Assembly: GCA_035578905.1 (NCBI GenBank)
Contig: JAQJVL010000249.1
Coordinates: 296,001 to 360,000 of the forward strand
Source of the DNA: Stictocephala bisonia
Lineage: Eukaryota > Arthropoda > Insecta > Hemiptera > Membracidae
DNA: 64,000 nt
Direction of reading: 5' to 3'
The notes below the pieces were generated by a model, which was given only the letters and a program-made list of their open reading frames with translations, had not been told where the DNA came from and ran no database searches. Every line of letters begins with the position of its first letter. Positions within the stretch are counted from its first letter, which is position 1. Shown here piece by piece: positions 34,656 through 44,437 of this stretch. A program made the translations under genes and the position numbers.

Positions 34656-34665
34656 GGCCGATTAA

Positions 34666-35285
34666 AAAATGACTTCTATAATAAATATAATTAGAATTGT
34701 TTTGTAAATAGCCATATTTAATTTTGAAATAATTTCTTTGTTAAACTTTATGCATTCAACGAATAATTAAGACAACGTTTTTCTTAAGAATATTTTTCTA
34801 TATGAATAAATGAATAAATGATTTATTTCTACAATTAAGTTCCAAAAGCATAACAAATAAATTGTTTGGAAATATACTGGCCACTTAATCTAGTTGTGTG
34901 GCCACTAACTAGATTAACTAGATAATTAAAATAAAATAATCCATTAAAAATACATGCAGTCTAACTCCACATAAAAAAACACTCCTGTGGCGTCTGAATA
35001 GGAAATATTGCAAATAAAAAAATACTTCTACATATTTATGTACATACAATTCGCTATTTATTGCCTGTGCAATCTTCTTAATGAAATTCAGAAACAGTTG
35101 AATTTATATTTATACATCATATTTTATGTTTTTATGAGAACAGTACCAACATTTAAGAAAACTTATACTTCCCAGATAACATCAGAATTATACATATACA
35201 AAAATATATACATATATATATACACATATATACATATATCCATACACACATATATTTTGTTTTACAAAAAGCATAATAGTCTATA
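34666..35285. other. AT-rich, low-complexity spacer without a gene
   Basis: No gene. Imperfect TATA/TACATA low complexity fills about 35190-35260, and small frames there are artefacts. Confidence 0.45.
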
Positions 35286-35444
35286 AACAATTTAAATGAA
35301 AAAATGTTTAGTTCAAAAATAAGGTCAATATGAATAACAAACAAAAAATATATTTTATTTTATAAAAAGCATAATATAAACAATTTACATGAAAAAATTT
35401 TTAGTTCAAAAACAAGGTCAATATGAATAACAAACAAATTCTCA

Positions 35445-35590
35445 TCCGTACTTTCATTCTCGCTAAGGTGGAACCCGGCACGGCACGAAGACCAGCTGGC
35501 GGCTGGTAGCCCTCACTCCACATTGCCAGGCCGTCCCTGCCGGTCCAGAAGCGCCACCGAGCATTCCACCCAACATTCATTCTACTTTCA
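35445..35590. other. GC-rich insert in the minus-strand LINE 3' UTR
   Basis: A roughly 145-bp block (for example GGAACCCGGCACGGCACG, CAGGCCGTCCCTGCCGG) stands out against very AT-rich UTR. The matching position in the plus-strand LINE lacks it. Origin unknown; a transduced or inserted foreign segment is possible. Confidence 0.4.
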
Positions 35591-35623
35591 CACATTCAAC
35601 AATCATCCATAGTACAACTATAC

Positions 35624-37730
35624 TTAATATACAAACAAGAAATTTACACTTTGTTGGTTAAATAACCAGTCTAACAACTTTCGACTAAACTGTTTTACGT
35701 TATTTAAATTCCTTATATTTATTGGTACCCTATTAAACAGTTTTGGGCCTAAGTATAAGAACGATCGTTTATAAATCATCTTATTGGCTTTTGGTAGTCT
35801 AAACTTCCCTTGTAAAACGTTTCTTGTTGTGTAATATAGATTGTCACTACCTCGCTTCCCACTTCTTACATAAAATAATTTTAAAACTTTATATACAAAA
35901 AGGTGCTGTAGTGGCAAGACCCTAATTTGCTCATATAACGGGAAACAGCTGTCTCTTAATTTCTTTTTCAATATAATTCTTATAAAAAAGTTTTGTGTTA
36001 CCCTCAGTCTGTCAATTAAAATTTTGAACGCTCCCCCCCAACATGTTATGCCGTATTGTAGTCTAGAATGAATTAATGCAAAATATAGTGTTCTAAGAAG
36101 ATCAGTACTACAAAAGTTTCTTAAAAAATAAAAGGTTCTTATTGATGTTCTTATTTTTTTATGTAATTCAGATATATGTATTTCCCAACTTAACTTTTCG
36201 TCAAAAATTACACCGAGGTATTTAAAACTTTGAACTTTTTCTATAATTTGGCAGTTGCAATTATTTATCACAGACTGACATTGTGACTCATGGTATTTTA
36301 TATGAAATGGAAAGTTAAAGCTCTGGGAATGAAAATTAATAAATTTTGTCTTTTTTACATTCACTTCCATCTTATTACTAACAGACCAGTTTCTTAATTA
36401 ATTAATTAATTAAACTAAATCAATCAACATATTGTTCCCTATTACCTCTAACAGATCATGCGAATAAAACAAGGCAATGTCGTCCGCAAAAGCGCATATA
36501 TCACCTTTAAATTGAAGTTTTAATAGGTCATTGATAAATATAAGGAACAGTTGCAGAGATCACCGATCCTTGCGGGACTCCAGATCTTACGGTCAGGGGA
36601 TTACTATTTGAGTTTCTTATTCTTACGACTTGCTTCCTTCCTACAAGGAAACTTCGGAACCATCGCAATGCAACTCCTCTAACACCCACTGCATTTAATT
36701 TATCTAGTAAAATACCATGACTAACTAAATCAAAAGCTTTCCTGAAATCAATAAATAAACCTGATGTTTTTTTACTGGAATTGAAATTGTTATAAATTTT
36801 ATCAGCAACTGAAATCAGCGCAAATTGTTTGTTACTAAAACAATTCAAGTTATTTAAATAGTTCAGCAAACGAATTTTAATATTTTTTTCGAATATTTTA
36901 GAAAAAACTGACAACAAGCTTATTGGTCTTAGATTGTCAAGTTTTGTTGAGTTGTTATTTTTCCAGATTGGAACAACAACACTTAATTTTAATTTTTCGG
37001 GGAAGATTCCATTACTAAAACTCAAATTGATGATATGTGCCAATACACATGCAATTTCGTCCGATACTAATTTAACAAGTTGAACAGAAATGTTGTCAAA
37101 GCTGGTTGATTTTTTGTTTTTCAAGTTAGGTACTAATAATTAGTTTCACTTCAAGAGGAGTAGTAGGTTGTAGGAAAATTGAGTGCGGCTGATTGTATAG
37201 TGGCGGCAGAGTGTTATCAGGGACTGTACCTCCACCTGACCCCTGTTCGGATTGTACGGAGATAAGATAATCATTGATAGCGTGTGCAATATCTAAAGGT
37301 TCATTTAACACTGTACCGTTGTCCAATTCTATTTCCTCTACACTTTTGCTGTTATTTCTACCTGTTAACTTATTTATTATACTCCACTGCTGGGCCGCGT
37401 CTCCTTTACAACTTAAAAACTTATTCTCATAATAACGGGTTTTTGTAAAATTTATTTCACACGTTAGGTTTTACAGAATCTATGAAAGTACCCAATAAAG
37501 TTTGAATCATATGGCATTCTTTTTGAAATTTTATAAAGCTTTTTTCTTTTTTCAGTTTTACTTAAAATACTTGATGTTATCCATGGAGTAACATTCTTAG
37601 CCCTACTTAACTTAGTGTTACAATGAAATAATTTTTTACAGCTTACTAGTTTTTGCGATAAAGTTTCATAAAAAAATATTATAACTAGTGTTAACATCAT
37701 TACTTTCGTATACTTTATTCCAATTAACAT
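35624..37730 (-). pseudogene. LINE linker, reverse transcriptase and C-terminal region, minus strand
   Basis: Linker frame 37730-37464 (LSRAKNVTPWITSSILSK, RKKLYKISKRMPYDSN). Next frame 37326-37126 (PLDIAHAINDYLISVQ, single copy here). RT part one 37124-36528: KSTSFDNI, LRPISLLSVFSKIFEK, SGLFIDFRKAFDLVSHG (motif A) and SGVPQGSVIS (motif B). A frameshift leads to IFINDLL and CAFADDIALFYSHD (about 36540-36470, catalytic FADD intact). A short TTAA microsatellite expansion near 36400 breaks the frame. Part two 36370-35624 runs from MEVNVKKTKF through FKYLGVIFDEKLSWE and QYGITCWGG to the C-terminal SFLYLGPKLFNRVPINIRN. Confidence 0.88.
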
Positions 37731-38550
37731 CTTTTAACTTTGTCTTAACTAAAGTGAAATCAAATGTATATTTATCTGGTAGGCTCGATTGACTATTATA
37801 AGGATATGTATCTTTGATACTACTGAGCAATTTGAGTCCTAACATACAGTGGTCAGTTAGACCAACATCAAAAATTTCGCTCTTAAATTGATTTAAATCT
37901 TTATGCCTTACAAAAATATGATCTATGCAAGATTTTGATCTACTTGTGATACGTGTTGCATTATTAACCAAAGAAATAAAACCATTGTTGTTCATTAAAC
38001 TAATATAATTTAAAGCACTCAGTTCTTGATTTAGCAAATTAATATTTACATCTCCGATATAAACAATGTTACCAGTTAACTTTTTTAGTACCAGTGATAA
38101 CTCTTCGGAAAATTGGTCTTCAGGAAAACTTTGTAACCTGTACAAACAGAAAAACTTAATTACTGTACCACCATTGAGTTTAATGTTTAAAAGCAAAGAA
38201 TCAGCTGTTGTAATTTTTAAGTTCAAGTCATTTACAGTAATTAATTCCTCTATAAAACACAGAACCCTTCCTGCCCTATAGTTATTATTACACTGGTAAT
38301 GTACTCTATAACCTGGAATGCTATACAAGCCCACCTCTTCAGTACCTATCCATATCTCACTAAAAATAATAAACTGAGGTTTACAATTAATTTTATTGAA
38401 ATCTATTAAAAAGCTATTGAAATTTCTTTTCGTGCTACTTATATTACTGTAAATTAATTTACCATTAAAATTATCAGTATTGTTATCAAAAAAATTACTT
38501 AAACTTAAGTTGTAACAGGATTCACTTTCAGTACCTGTATGAAATTCCAT
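37666..38550 (-). pseudogene. LINE endonuclease domain, minus strand
   Basis: A 294-residue frame from Met at 38550 carries an EEP-type endonuclease with all main motifs: YSNISSTKRNFNSF (N), FIIFSEIWIGTEEV (catalytic E), GYRVHYQC, NNYRAGRVLCFIEEL, KFFCLYRLQSF, YIGDVNINLL (GDxN), SKSCIDHIFVRH and GLTDHCMLG (catalytic DH). The domain itself looks intact. The frame is lost at 37666 by a frameshift, after which the linker continues in another frame. Confidence 0.88.
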
Positions 38551-38706
38551 ATTTACATTTTCTTATTTTTAACTATAGATTAGTAAATAAAAAACATAAA
38601 TAATAAAATTAAGAGGTGTAGCAGTGTAATATATGTTGTTACACTCAAGATATTTATATTTAATCAACCAATATTCACTTAAATACTGAAATATTATACA
38701 TTTATA
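38551..38706. other. Junction between head-to-head LINE copies
   Basis: The 156 bp between the two ORF2 start codons are AT-rich and include AGTGTAATATATGTTGTTACACT, a short imperfect palindrome at about 38611. If both copies carry their 5' UTRs, this is back-to-back promoter sequence; I see no direct proof. Confidence 0.35.
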
Positions 38707-38940
38707 ATGACAGCTAATACACTGTCAGATATAAACACATTTTTCAACAAAATAAACAATCCAGGTGTTTTCAATATTATTTACACTGATATCAGAAGCA
38801 TGAAAAAACATTTTAACAGGTTCATTATTAGCATAAACAAAATCAGTAGTAAAATTCATATTATCGTACTTAGTGAGATAAGGATTGGTACTGACGAGGT
38901 ACAACTACTTAATATTCCAGGTTATATCTCGTGGATGTAA
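38707..38940 (+). pseudogene. LINE endonuclease N-terminal part
   Basis: From Met at 38707: FNIIYTDIRSMKKHFNRFII, then IHIIVLSEIRIGTDEV and LLNIPGYISWM before a stop. It lines up with NISSTKRNFNSF...FSEIWIGTEEV...SIPGYRVHY in the minus-strand copy. The frame closes where the 112-bp tandem repeat begins. W of SEIW is R here. Confidence 0.8.
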
Positions 38941-39440
38941 AGTGTAATGACGTATAGAGCTGGCTGTGTCTTGTGTTATATTGACAGTAGTAAGGATTGG
39001 TACTGACGAGGTACAACTACTTAATATTCCAGGTTATATCTCGTGGATGTAAAGTGTAATGACGTATAGAGCTGGCTGTGTCTTGTGTTATATTGACAGT
39101 AGTAAGGATTGGTACTGACGAGGTACAACTACTTAATATTCCAGGTTATATCTCGTGGATGTAAAGTGTAATGACGTATAGAGCTGGCTGTGTCTTGTGT
39201 TATATTGACAGTAGTAAGGATTGGTACTGACGAGGTACAACTACTTAATATTCCAGGTTATATCTCGTGGATGTAAAGTGTAATGACGTATAGAGCTGGC
39301 TGTGTATTGTGTTATATTGACAGTAGTAAGGATTGGTACTGACGAGGTACAACTACTTAATATTCCAGGTTATATCTCGTGGATGTAAAGTGTAATGACG
39401 TATAGAGCTGGCTGTGTCTTGTGTTATATCGACAGTAGTT
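38880..39440 (+). repeat. 112-bp tandem repeat of LINE endonuclease sequence, five copies
   Basis: AAGGATTGGTACTGACGAGG recurs at 38880, 38992 and every 112 bp to about 39328. The unit encodes IGTDEVQLLNIPGYI and RAGCVLCYIDSS in two frames. The equivalent IGTEEVGLYSIPGYR...RAGRVLCFIEE is single copy in the minus-strand LINE. 112 is not divisible by three, so the array cannot stay in frame. Copies are almost identical (one CTT/ATT, one T/C difference), so the amplification is recent and happened in an already dead copy. Confidence 0.95.
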
Positions 39441-39449
39441 TTTGTTGTA

Positions 39450-39557
39450 ATCAATTACGTGTAAATATGACATCAGCTGACGTTCTACTTCTAAATATTA
39501 AATTCAATGGGATATGTTAAATTGTTTTGTTTATATAGATTGCAAAGTCATACCGAA
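39450..39557 (+). pseudogene. LINE endonuclease middle part
   Basis: Encodes TSADVLLLNIKFNG and YVKLFCLYRLQSHTE across a frame break, equal to TADSLLLNIKLNGG...FFCLYRLQSF in the minus-strand LINE. It is cut by the ~296-bp insertion at 39558. Confidence 0.75.
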
Positions 39558-39853
39558 ATAGTATATTTTATAACAAGAGTGGAAAGTGGGGTTTTGCATG
39601 TTCGAGACCATATGTTTGAAGTGCGAGACTTGTCAAGCACTTCAAATGGTCGAGAACATACAAAACACTTTCACTCCAGTTTTGAACGATACTTTTCACT
39701 ACACTACGGAATAAAAACAGGTGTTGTTGACTGGAAAATTTTCGGTTGTAAACAATGTTACTTTCGGTAATAAACAATAGACAGCTGTTGAAAATATGAT
39801 GTTTCGCAGGTTGTAAACACATAACGAAAACAGCTGAACTCATAGTACTGTAG
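39558..39853 (+). mobile_element. ~296-bp non-autonomous element, copy 1 (inside LINE)
   Basis: Starts ATAGTATATTTTATAACAAG and ends near CATAGTACTGTAGTGA. LINE coding sequence stops just before (LQSHTE) and resumes just after (ENVIFISDININ), and GAAA flanks both sides. The same element is found twice in tandem at 53292-53891. An internal hairpin TTTGAAGTGC/GCACTTCAAA is present. A 60-odd-residue frame (SGVLHVRDHMFEVRDLSS, SSFERYFSLHYGIKTGV) is open in all three copies. Confidence 0.8.
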
Positions 39854-39996
39854 TGAAAATGTAATTTTCATAAGTGATATTAATATAAATATAGCTGTAA
39901 ATAGTTGTATATCTAATAGTTATTTAATTTTACTAAATAATAATGGATTTGAATCTTTTGTAAATATTCCTATAAGAATAACTAACGTATCAAACA

Positions 39997-40065
<69 letters not shown>

Positions 40066-40485
40066 TATTTTTATCAAAAACAGGGACATAAATAAATATA
40101 AAAGTGCTGTATTTGATGAAGGTACAGTATTACAGACCACTGTATACTGGGAATTACTTGTAAAATGAATACCAATAAACACTTGTATACTAATAAAAAT
40201 TTACCTGAAAAATCTATTATTGATTTTGACTTAGTTAAATACAAACTACAAAGTGTTAATTGGGATGAATTTTATTTACAAACCTATGTTAATTTATGTT
40301 ACTATACCTTTTATGATATATTAAATGGTGTTATCATTAGCTATAGTAACAAAGTCAATAGTAGTCGTAAATTAATGAAAGCTAAGGCTTTGAGTCCAAG
40401 GATAACACAAAATATTTTGAATAAATTTAATAGGAGGAAGAAATTATATAGAATTTGTAAAAGAAGACCTTACGACATCAATTAA
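39854..40485 (+). pseudogene. LINE endonuclease end and linker
   Basis: ENVIFISDININI (GDxN-equivalent), NNNGFESFVNIPIRITNVS, then a (TA)n microsatellite where SKSCIDH should be. The 106-residue frame at 40165-40485 is the linker: SIIDFDLVKYKLQSVNWDEF, KAKALSPRITQNILNKF and RRKKLYRICKRRPYD, matching the minus-strand copy closely. Confidence 0.8.
39999..40063. repeat. (TA)n microsatellite, 65 bp
   Basis: Uninterrupted TATATA run inside the LINE endonuclease region. Confidence 0.97.
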
Positions 40486-40679
40486 AAAACTATTTTAACA
40501 AATTATGTTCAGATACAAACATCCAAATTGCTTACTCTAAGAATAATTAATATGCAGAAAAAATTTTGAGTTGTAATGGAAATGTATCACAGCAGTGGAA
40601 AATAATTAATAGTCTGAAAGGAGAAGCCACGAACAAAAACGTAGTACGAATTAAGTTACAAGACGCAACAATCATCACA

Positions 40680-41410
40680 GATCCAAGCGTTATTGCTGAA
40701 GAGATAAACAAATACCTTACCTCTGTACATTCTGACCCAAGCGTTATCGCTGAAGAGATAAACAAATACCTTATCTCTGTACATTCTCAAATACCATATC
40801 TCTGTACATTCTGACCCAAGCGTTATCGCTGAAGAGATAAACAAATACCTTACCTCTGTACATTCTGACCCAAGCGTTATCGCTGAAGATATAAACAAAT
40901 ACCTTACCTCTGTACATTCTGACTCAGGCGTTTTCGCTGAAGAGATAAACAAATACCTTACCTCTGTACATTCTGACCCAGGCGTTATCGCTGAAGAGAT
41001 AAACAAATACCTTACCTCTGTACATTCTGACCCAGGCGTTATCGCTGAAGAGATAAACAAATACCTTACCTCTGTACATTCTGACCCAAGCGTTATCGCT
41101 GAAGAGATAAACAAATACCTTACCTCTGTACATTCTGACCCAAGCGTTATCGCTGAAGAGATAAACAAATACCTTACCTCTGTACATTCTGACTCAGGCG
41201 TTATCGCTGAAGAGATAAACAAATACCTTACCTCTGTACATTCTGACCCAGGCGTTATCGCTGAAGAGATAAACAAATACCTTACCTCTGTACATTCTGA
41301 CCCAGGCGTTATCGCTGAAGAGATAAACAAATACCTTACCTCTGTACATTCTGACCCAAGCGTTATCGCTGAAGAGATAAACAAATACCTTACCTCTGTA
41401 CATTCTGACC
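40680..41410 (+). repeat. 54-bp in-frame tandem repeat of LINE linker sequence, about 13 copies
   Basis: The unit of 18 codons reads DPSVIAEEINKYLTSVHS (first copy at about 40682). Variants include DPGVIAEE, DSGVIAEE and one DSGVFAEE. The single-copy equivalent in the minus-strand LINE is PLDIAHAINDYLISVQS. A partial 30-bp unit at about 40784-40813 shifts the frame once. Long frames on both strands (for example minus 40656-41384) are by-products. The array is bounded by LINE sequence on both sides. Confidence 0.97.
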
Positions 41411-41429
41411 GGCCTTACTAAGTTCCCAC

Positions 41430-43020
41430 ATTGAATATTCCACCTAATCATACTTATTTACAATCTTTTTTTATAGAACCAACTAACGTAGAAGAAATAA
41501 AACAAACATTAAACATTTTAAATAAAAAAATCAACAGGTTTTGATAGGATTAATTTGCATTTTCTGACATGCATTATATATGAAATCGCTCAAATACTAG
41601 AGTATTTAATTAATTTAAGTTTAGTACAGGCATTTTCCCTGAAATGTTGAAATTAAGTTTAGTCGTTCCAATATTAAAGAGAAATAATTCTTTTCATGTA
41701 TATAGCATAAGCTTGCTTTCTGTTTCCTCTAAGCATATAGAAAAAAATAATGGTTAAGATACTGCAAATATATTTGAATAATTTAAATCTCTTTAACGAA
41801 CGTCAATTTGGTTTATTAAGGGAAAATCTAGAGAAGATGTATTATTATCCATAACTGAAAACATTTTTAATAATTTAAATTCAAGATTGAAATTTACAGG
41901 ACTTTTTATTGATTAAAAAAAGAGTTTGATTTGGTTGACCATGACATTCATCTTAACAAGTTAGAATATGTTGATATTAGGGGTATTGTTTGGAACTGGT
42001 TTAAGACTTTTATTACTAGTAGAAAGCAACAAGTTAAGATTCAAAATATCTTCAGCTCAACTAAAATAGTTGAATCTGGAGTACCCCAAGGATCTGTGAC
42101 ATATGCTGTTATGTTTTTTAATATTTATAAACGATTTGTTAATGTTACCATTTAATGGGGAAATAACAGCTTTTGCGCATGATATTGCAATTGTTTACTC
42201 ACATGACAATGAATCTGGTATTAATGAACCATTAAATAGTGACTTATTACTCTTACGTAAATGGTGCCACAAAAACAAAATGCAAGTTAATGTCAACAAA
42301 ACAAAATTTTTAAATTTCAATTTTCAAAATGTTGAGTTACCCTTTCCACCAAAATTTCACTCTCCATCTTGTAGTATGAGACTATGTGACTGCCAACCGT
42401 TAGAAAAGGTTAACCACTTTAAATATCTAGGAACTACACTGGATGATAAATTTACTTTTGAACATCATATTTCCAGTTTACACAAGAAAATTAGATCTTG
42501 AATTAGAAAATTTGATTTTTAAGGACTGTTTTTAGTACTGACATATTAAGATCCCTTTACTTTGCATTAATTAATTCAAGACTCTAGTATGGCCATGGTG
42601 TTGGGGCGGATGCTATAAATATTTAATAGAGAAATTATGAACAACACAACACTATTTTTTAAGGATAATTTTAAAGAAAACCAACAGAGAAAGTTCTATT
42701 CCCTTATACACTTAATTAAAGATCCTTCCCATCCAGCATCTTTTTGTTTTTAAAGTCCTGAGGCTATTTATTATCAAAATTGGCAATTTAGGTACAACAA
42801 ATTTATATTATTCAACAAGATTTGTACAGAATAGAAATTATCGACTACCAAAAGTAATTAAAGCCATTTTAAAACATTCATTTGCATACCTAGGACCTAA
42901 ATATTTTAATTTTCTTCCATTTAATATGAAGAATTCAAATAATTTAAAAACATTCTGTAAAAATCAATTACTTGCCTTTCATTGCAACAGGATATCAGGT
43001 CAATTAATAATAATATCTTG
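41430..43020 (+). pseudogene. LINE reverse transcriptase and C-terminal region (decayed)
   Basis: Broken upstream part (EPTNVEEIKQTLNIL at about 41480), motif A as FDLVDHDIHLNKLEYV (about 41925), IRGIVWNWFKTFITSRKQQ, VESGVPQGSVTYAVM (motif B, about 42070), and ITAFAHDIAIVYSHD (about 42165), where the catalytic FADD is FAHD. The frame 42103-42501 continues RKWCHKNKMQVNVNKTKF and FKYLGTTLDDKFTFEHHI. Downstream remnants are YFALINSRL, IPLYT and FAYLGPKYFNFLPFNMKN. Many stops; more decayed than the minus-strand copy. Confidence 0.87.
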
Positions 43021-43160
43021 AAAAACATATAAGTAGCAATGTATTTCCCTATATGAACATTCTTCTCTAGAAGTTATAAGTATAAAATTGTATATTATAT
43101 ATAATTCTTTATTGTTTTGTTACTTTCATCAATTGCTTCTTTTGATTTTATATTAGCAGT

Positions 43161-44433
43161 TGTAACGGGTCCACCAAATTGACAAAATAAATTAATTAAT
43201 TTAAATAAATAATAAATTATTATATTAAAGAAAAGAATATATTTAATTAGAATAAATAACGAATGTTCAAATTATATTCGAGAATTGTCGGAGTAAATCA
43301 CTAGTTAGATAGAAAAGGAAACAGAAATATCTGCCCCAAACAAAATACAATCTTCCTTTGTCACAAAGGAAGAAATGGGTGGGGTCCTTTCTAAGAAACA
43401 TAATCGTAAACATGTGGGAACGCCTGAGACACAACAGTCAACAAAAGATAAGACAAAATAGCGTGTGACAAGAGTCAACAGGAAAGTCAGCTGGAATTTT
43501 CCATCGTCCTCACCCCGGATCCAAATAAATTAAACGTACCAGAAACGACTTAGTGGACGATTCCTGAAGGGAACCAATCAGAACGTTGCATCTAGTTGAG
43601 AATATATCCGTGGATGGCGGTAGCTGTCGGACAGCAACCTCGTGGTGCAAGCGGAAATTGTCAAAACTCTCCAACGTAAATGACGAATTGTACCGGAAGA
43701 AAGGGTAGGGGAGAGGACACAAGCCCGACGGTTAAGAGACGCCACTCAGCCCAGTCTAAGACCATCAGTCCTGGCAACAAGATGTTTTATAGGATGAACT
43801 TTTGAGACCGCGTGGTCATAGTTATATTAATTAGTAAATTAGTAAAATTAATTAATATGTGGTGACTTAAAACAAGTTTTCTTTTCAAGATATATGCTGT
43901 GCGGTAATTTAAGTAGTCATTCAAGACAAAGAATAAATCGGACTCGAGACAATAAGTGGGACTCATCTTTAAAAATGTTTACAGATAAGTGCAGCCTTAC
44001 ACTTAGTTTAGGATTGTAACTTTTAACGTACCTCCACTAAATGAAATAAATTTAATTTTTGAATTCTTATTATCATATTTTAAATGAACTTAGAAAAGGA
44101 TTTTTGAAAATATGTAATTAAAATAATCTTGTAAAATAAAAAACTGTCTTGATTTATTGTATCATATAGCCTCACCGAATTACCCGTAAAAGACCCTGAG
44201 ATACTTTTTAAGAACAATCATGCTCTAAAACAAATTGAATATTTCGTTATTTAAAAAATAAAAAGACAAAGAATGATCAAAGTAATGTATTAACCTCATC
44301 AAGGTAACATATTATAGATTATCATCCAAAGTGGTGATAAATTATTAAAAGTAATCATTCTAATTTAATTAATTTTATTAAATTAATTGAAGATATCAAA
44401 TAAGTGTAACGGCATAAAAAGCGAGTTGTTACA
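43161..44433. mobile_element. Probable solo LTR, 1,273 bp
   Basis: Begins TGTAACGGG and ends GTTGTTACA, giving 6-bp inverted termini TGTAAC/GTTACA, with CAGT on both sides (43157-43160 and 44434-44437) as a 4-bp target duplication. Contains a GC-richer block (43270-43790) and, toward the end, AATAAA-containing AT-rich sequence. No internal genes, so a solo LTR left by recombination fits. It lies just past the 3' end of the plus-strand LINE. The call rests on short terminal signals chosen by eye. Confidence 0.55.
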
Positions 44434-44437
44434 CAGT

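Larger units (their letters stand above)
32444..34665 (+). mobile_element. LINE 5' end with ORF1 only
   Basis: Starts about 165 bp before the ORF1 Met with a CpG-rich segment (CAGTCTAGCTCAGTTCGCCG), a plausible internal promoter start for a Jockey-superfamily element. ORF1 follows, and no ORF2 comes after it. Non-LTR copies usually lose the 5' end, so an isolated 5' half is unusual and implies deletion or rearrangement of the 3' part. Confidence 0.65.
35286..38620 (-). mobile_element. LINE (Jockey/CR1-like) ORF2 copy on the minus strand
   Basis: About 3.3 kb with endonuclease, linker, RT and C-terminal region in order, plus a 3' UTR. It lies head to head with a related plus-strand LINE that starts at about 38640. 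The catalytic FADD motif is intact, but four or more frameshifts break the protein. It serves as a single-copy reference for two segments that are tandemly amplified in the plus-strand relative. The 3' UTR contains a ~105-bp imperfect duplication (35265-35435) and a GC-rich insert. Confidence 0.88.
38640..43160 (+). mobile_element. LINE (same broad family as the minus-strand copy), heavily expanded and decayed
   Basis: ORF2 fragments in order: endonuclease start (38707), a 112-bp tandem expansion (38880-39440), an inserted ~296-bp element (39558-39853), endonuclease end with a TA microsatellite (39854-40063), linker (40165-40485), a 54-bp tandem expansion (40680-41410), RT (41430-42540) and C-terminal region (to about 43020). 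Without the expansions it would be close in length to its minus-strand relative. Confidence 0.87.
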
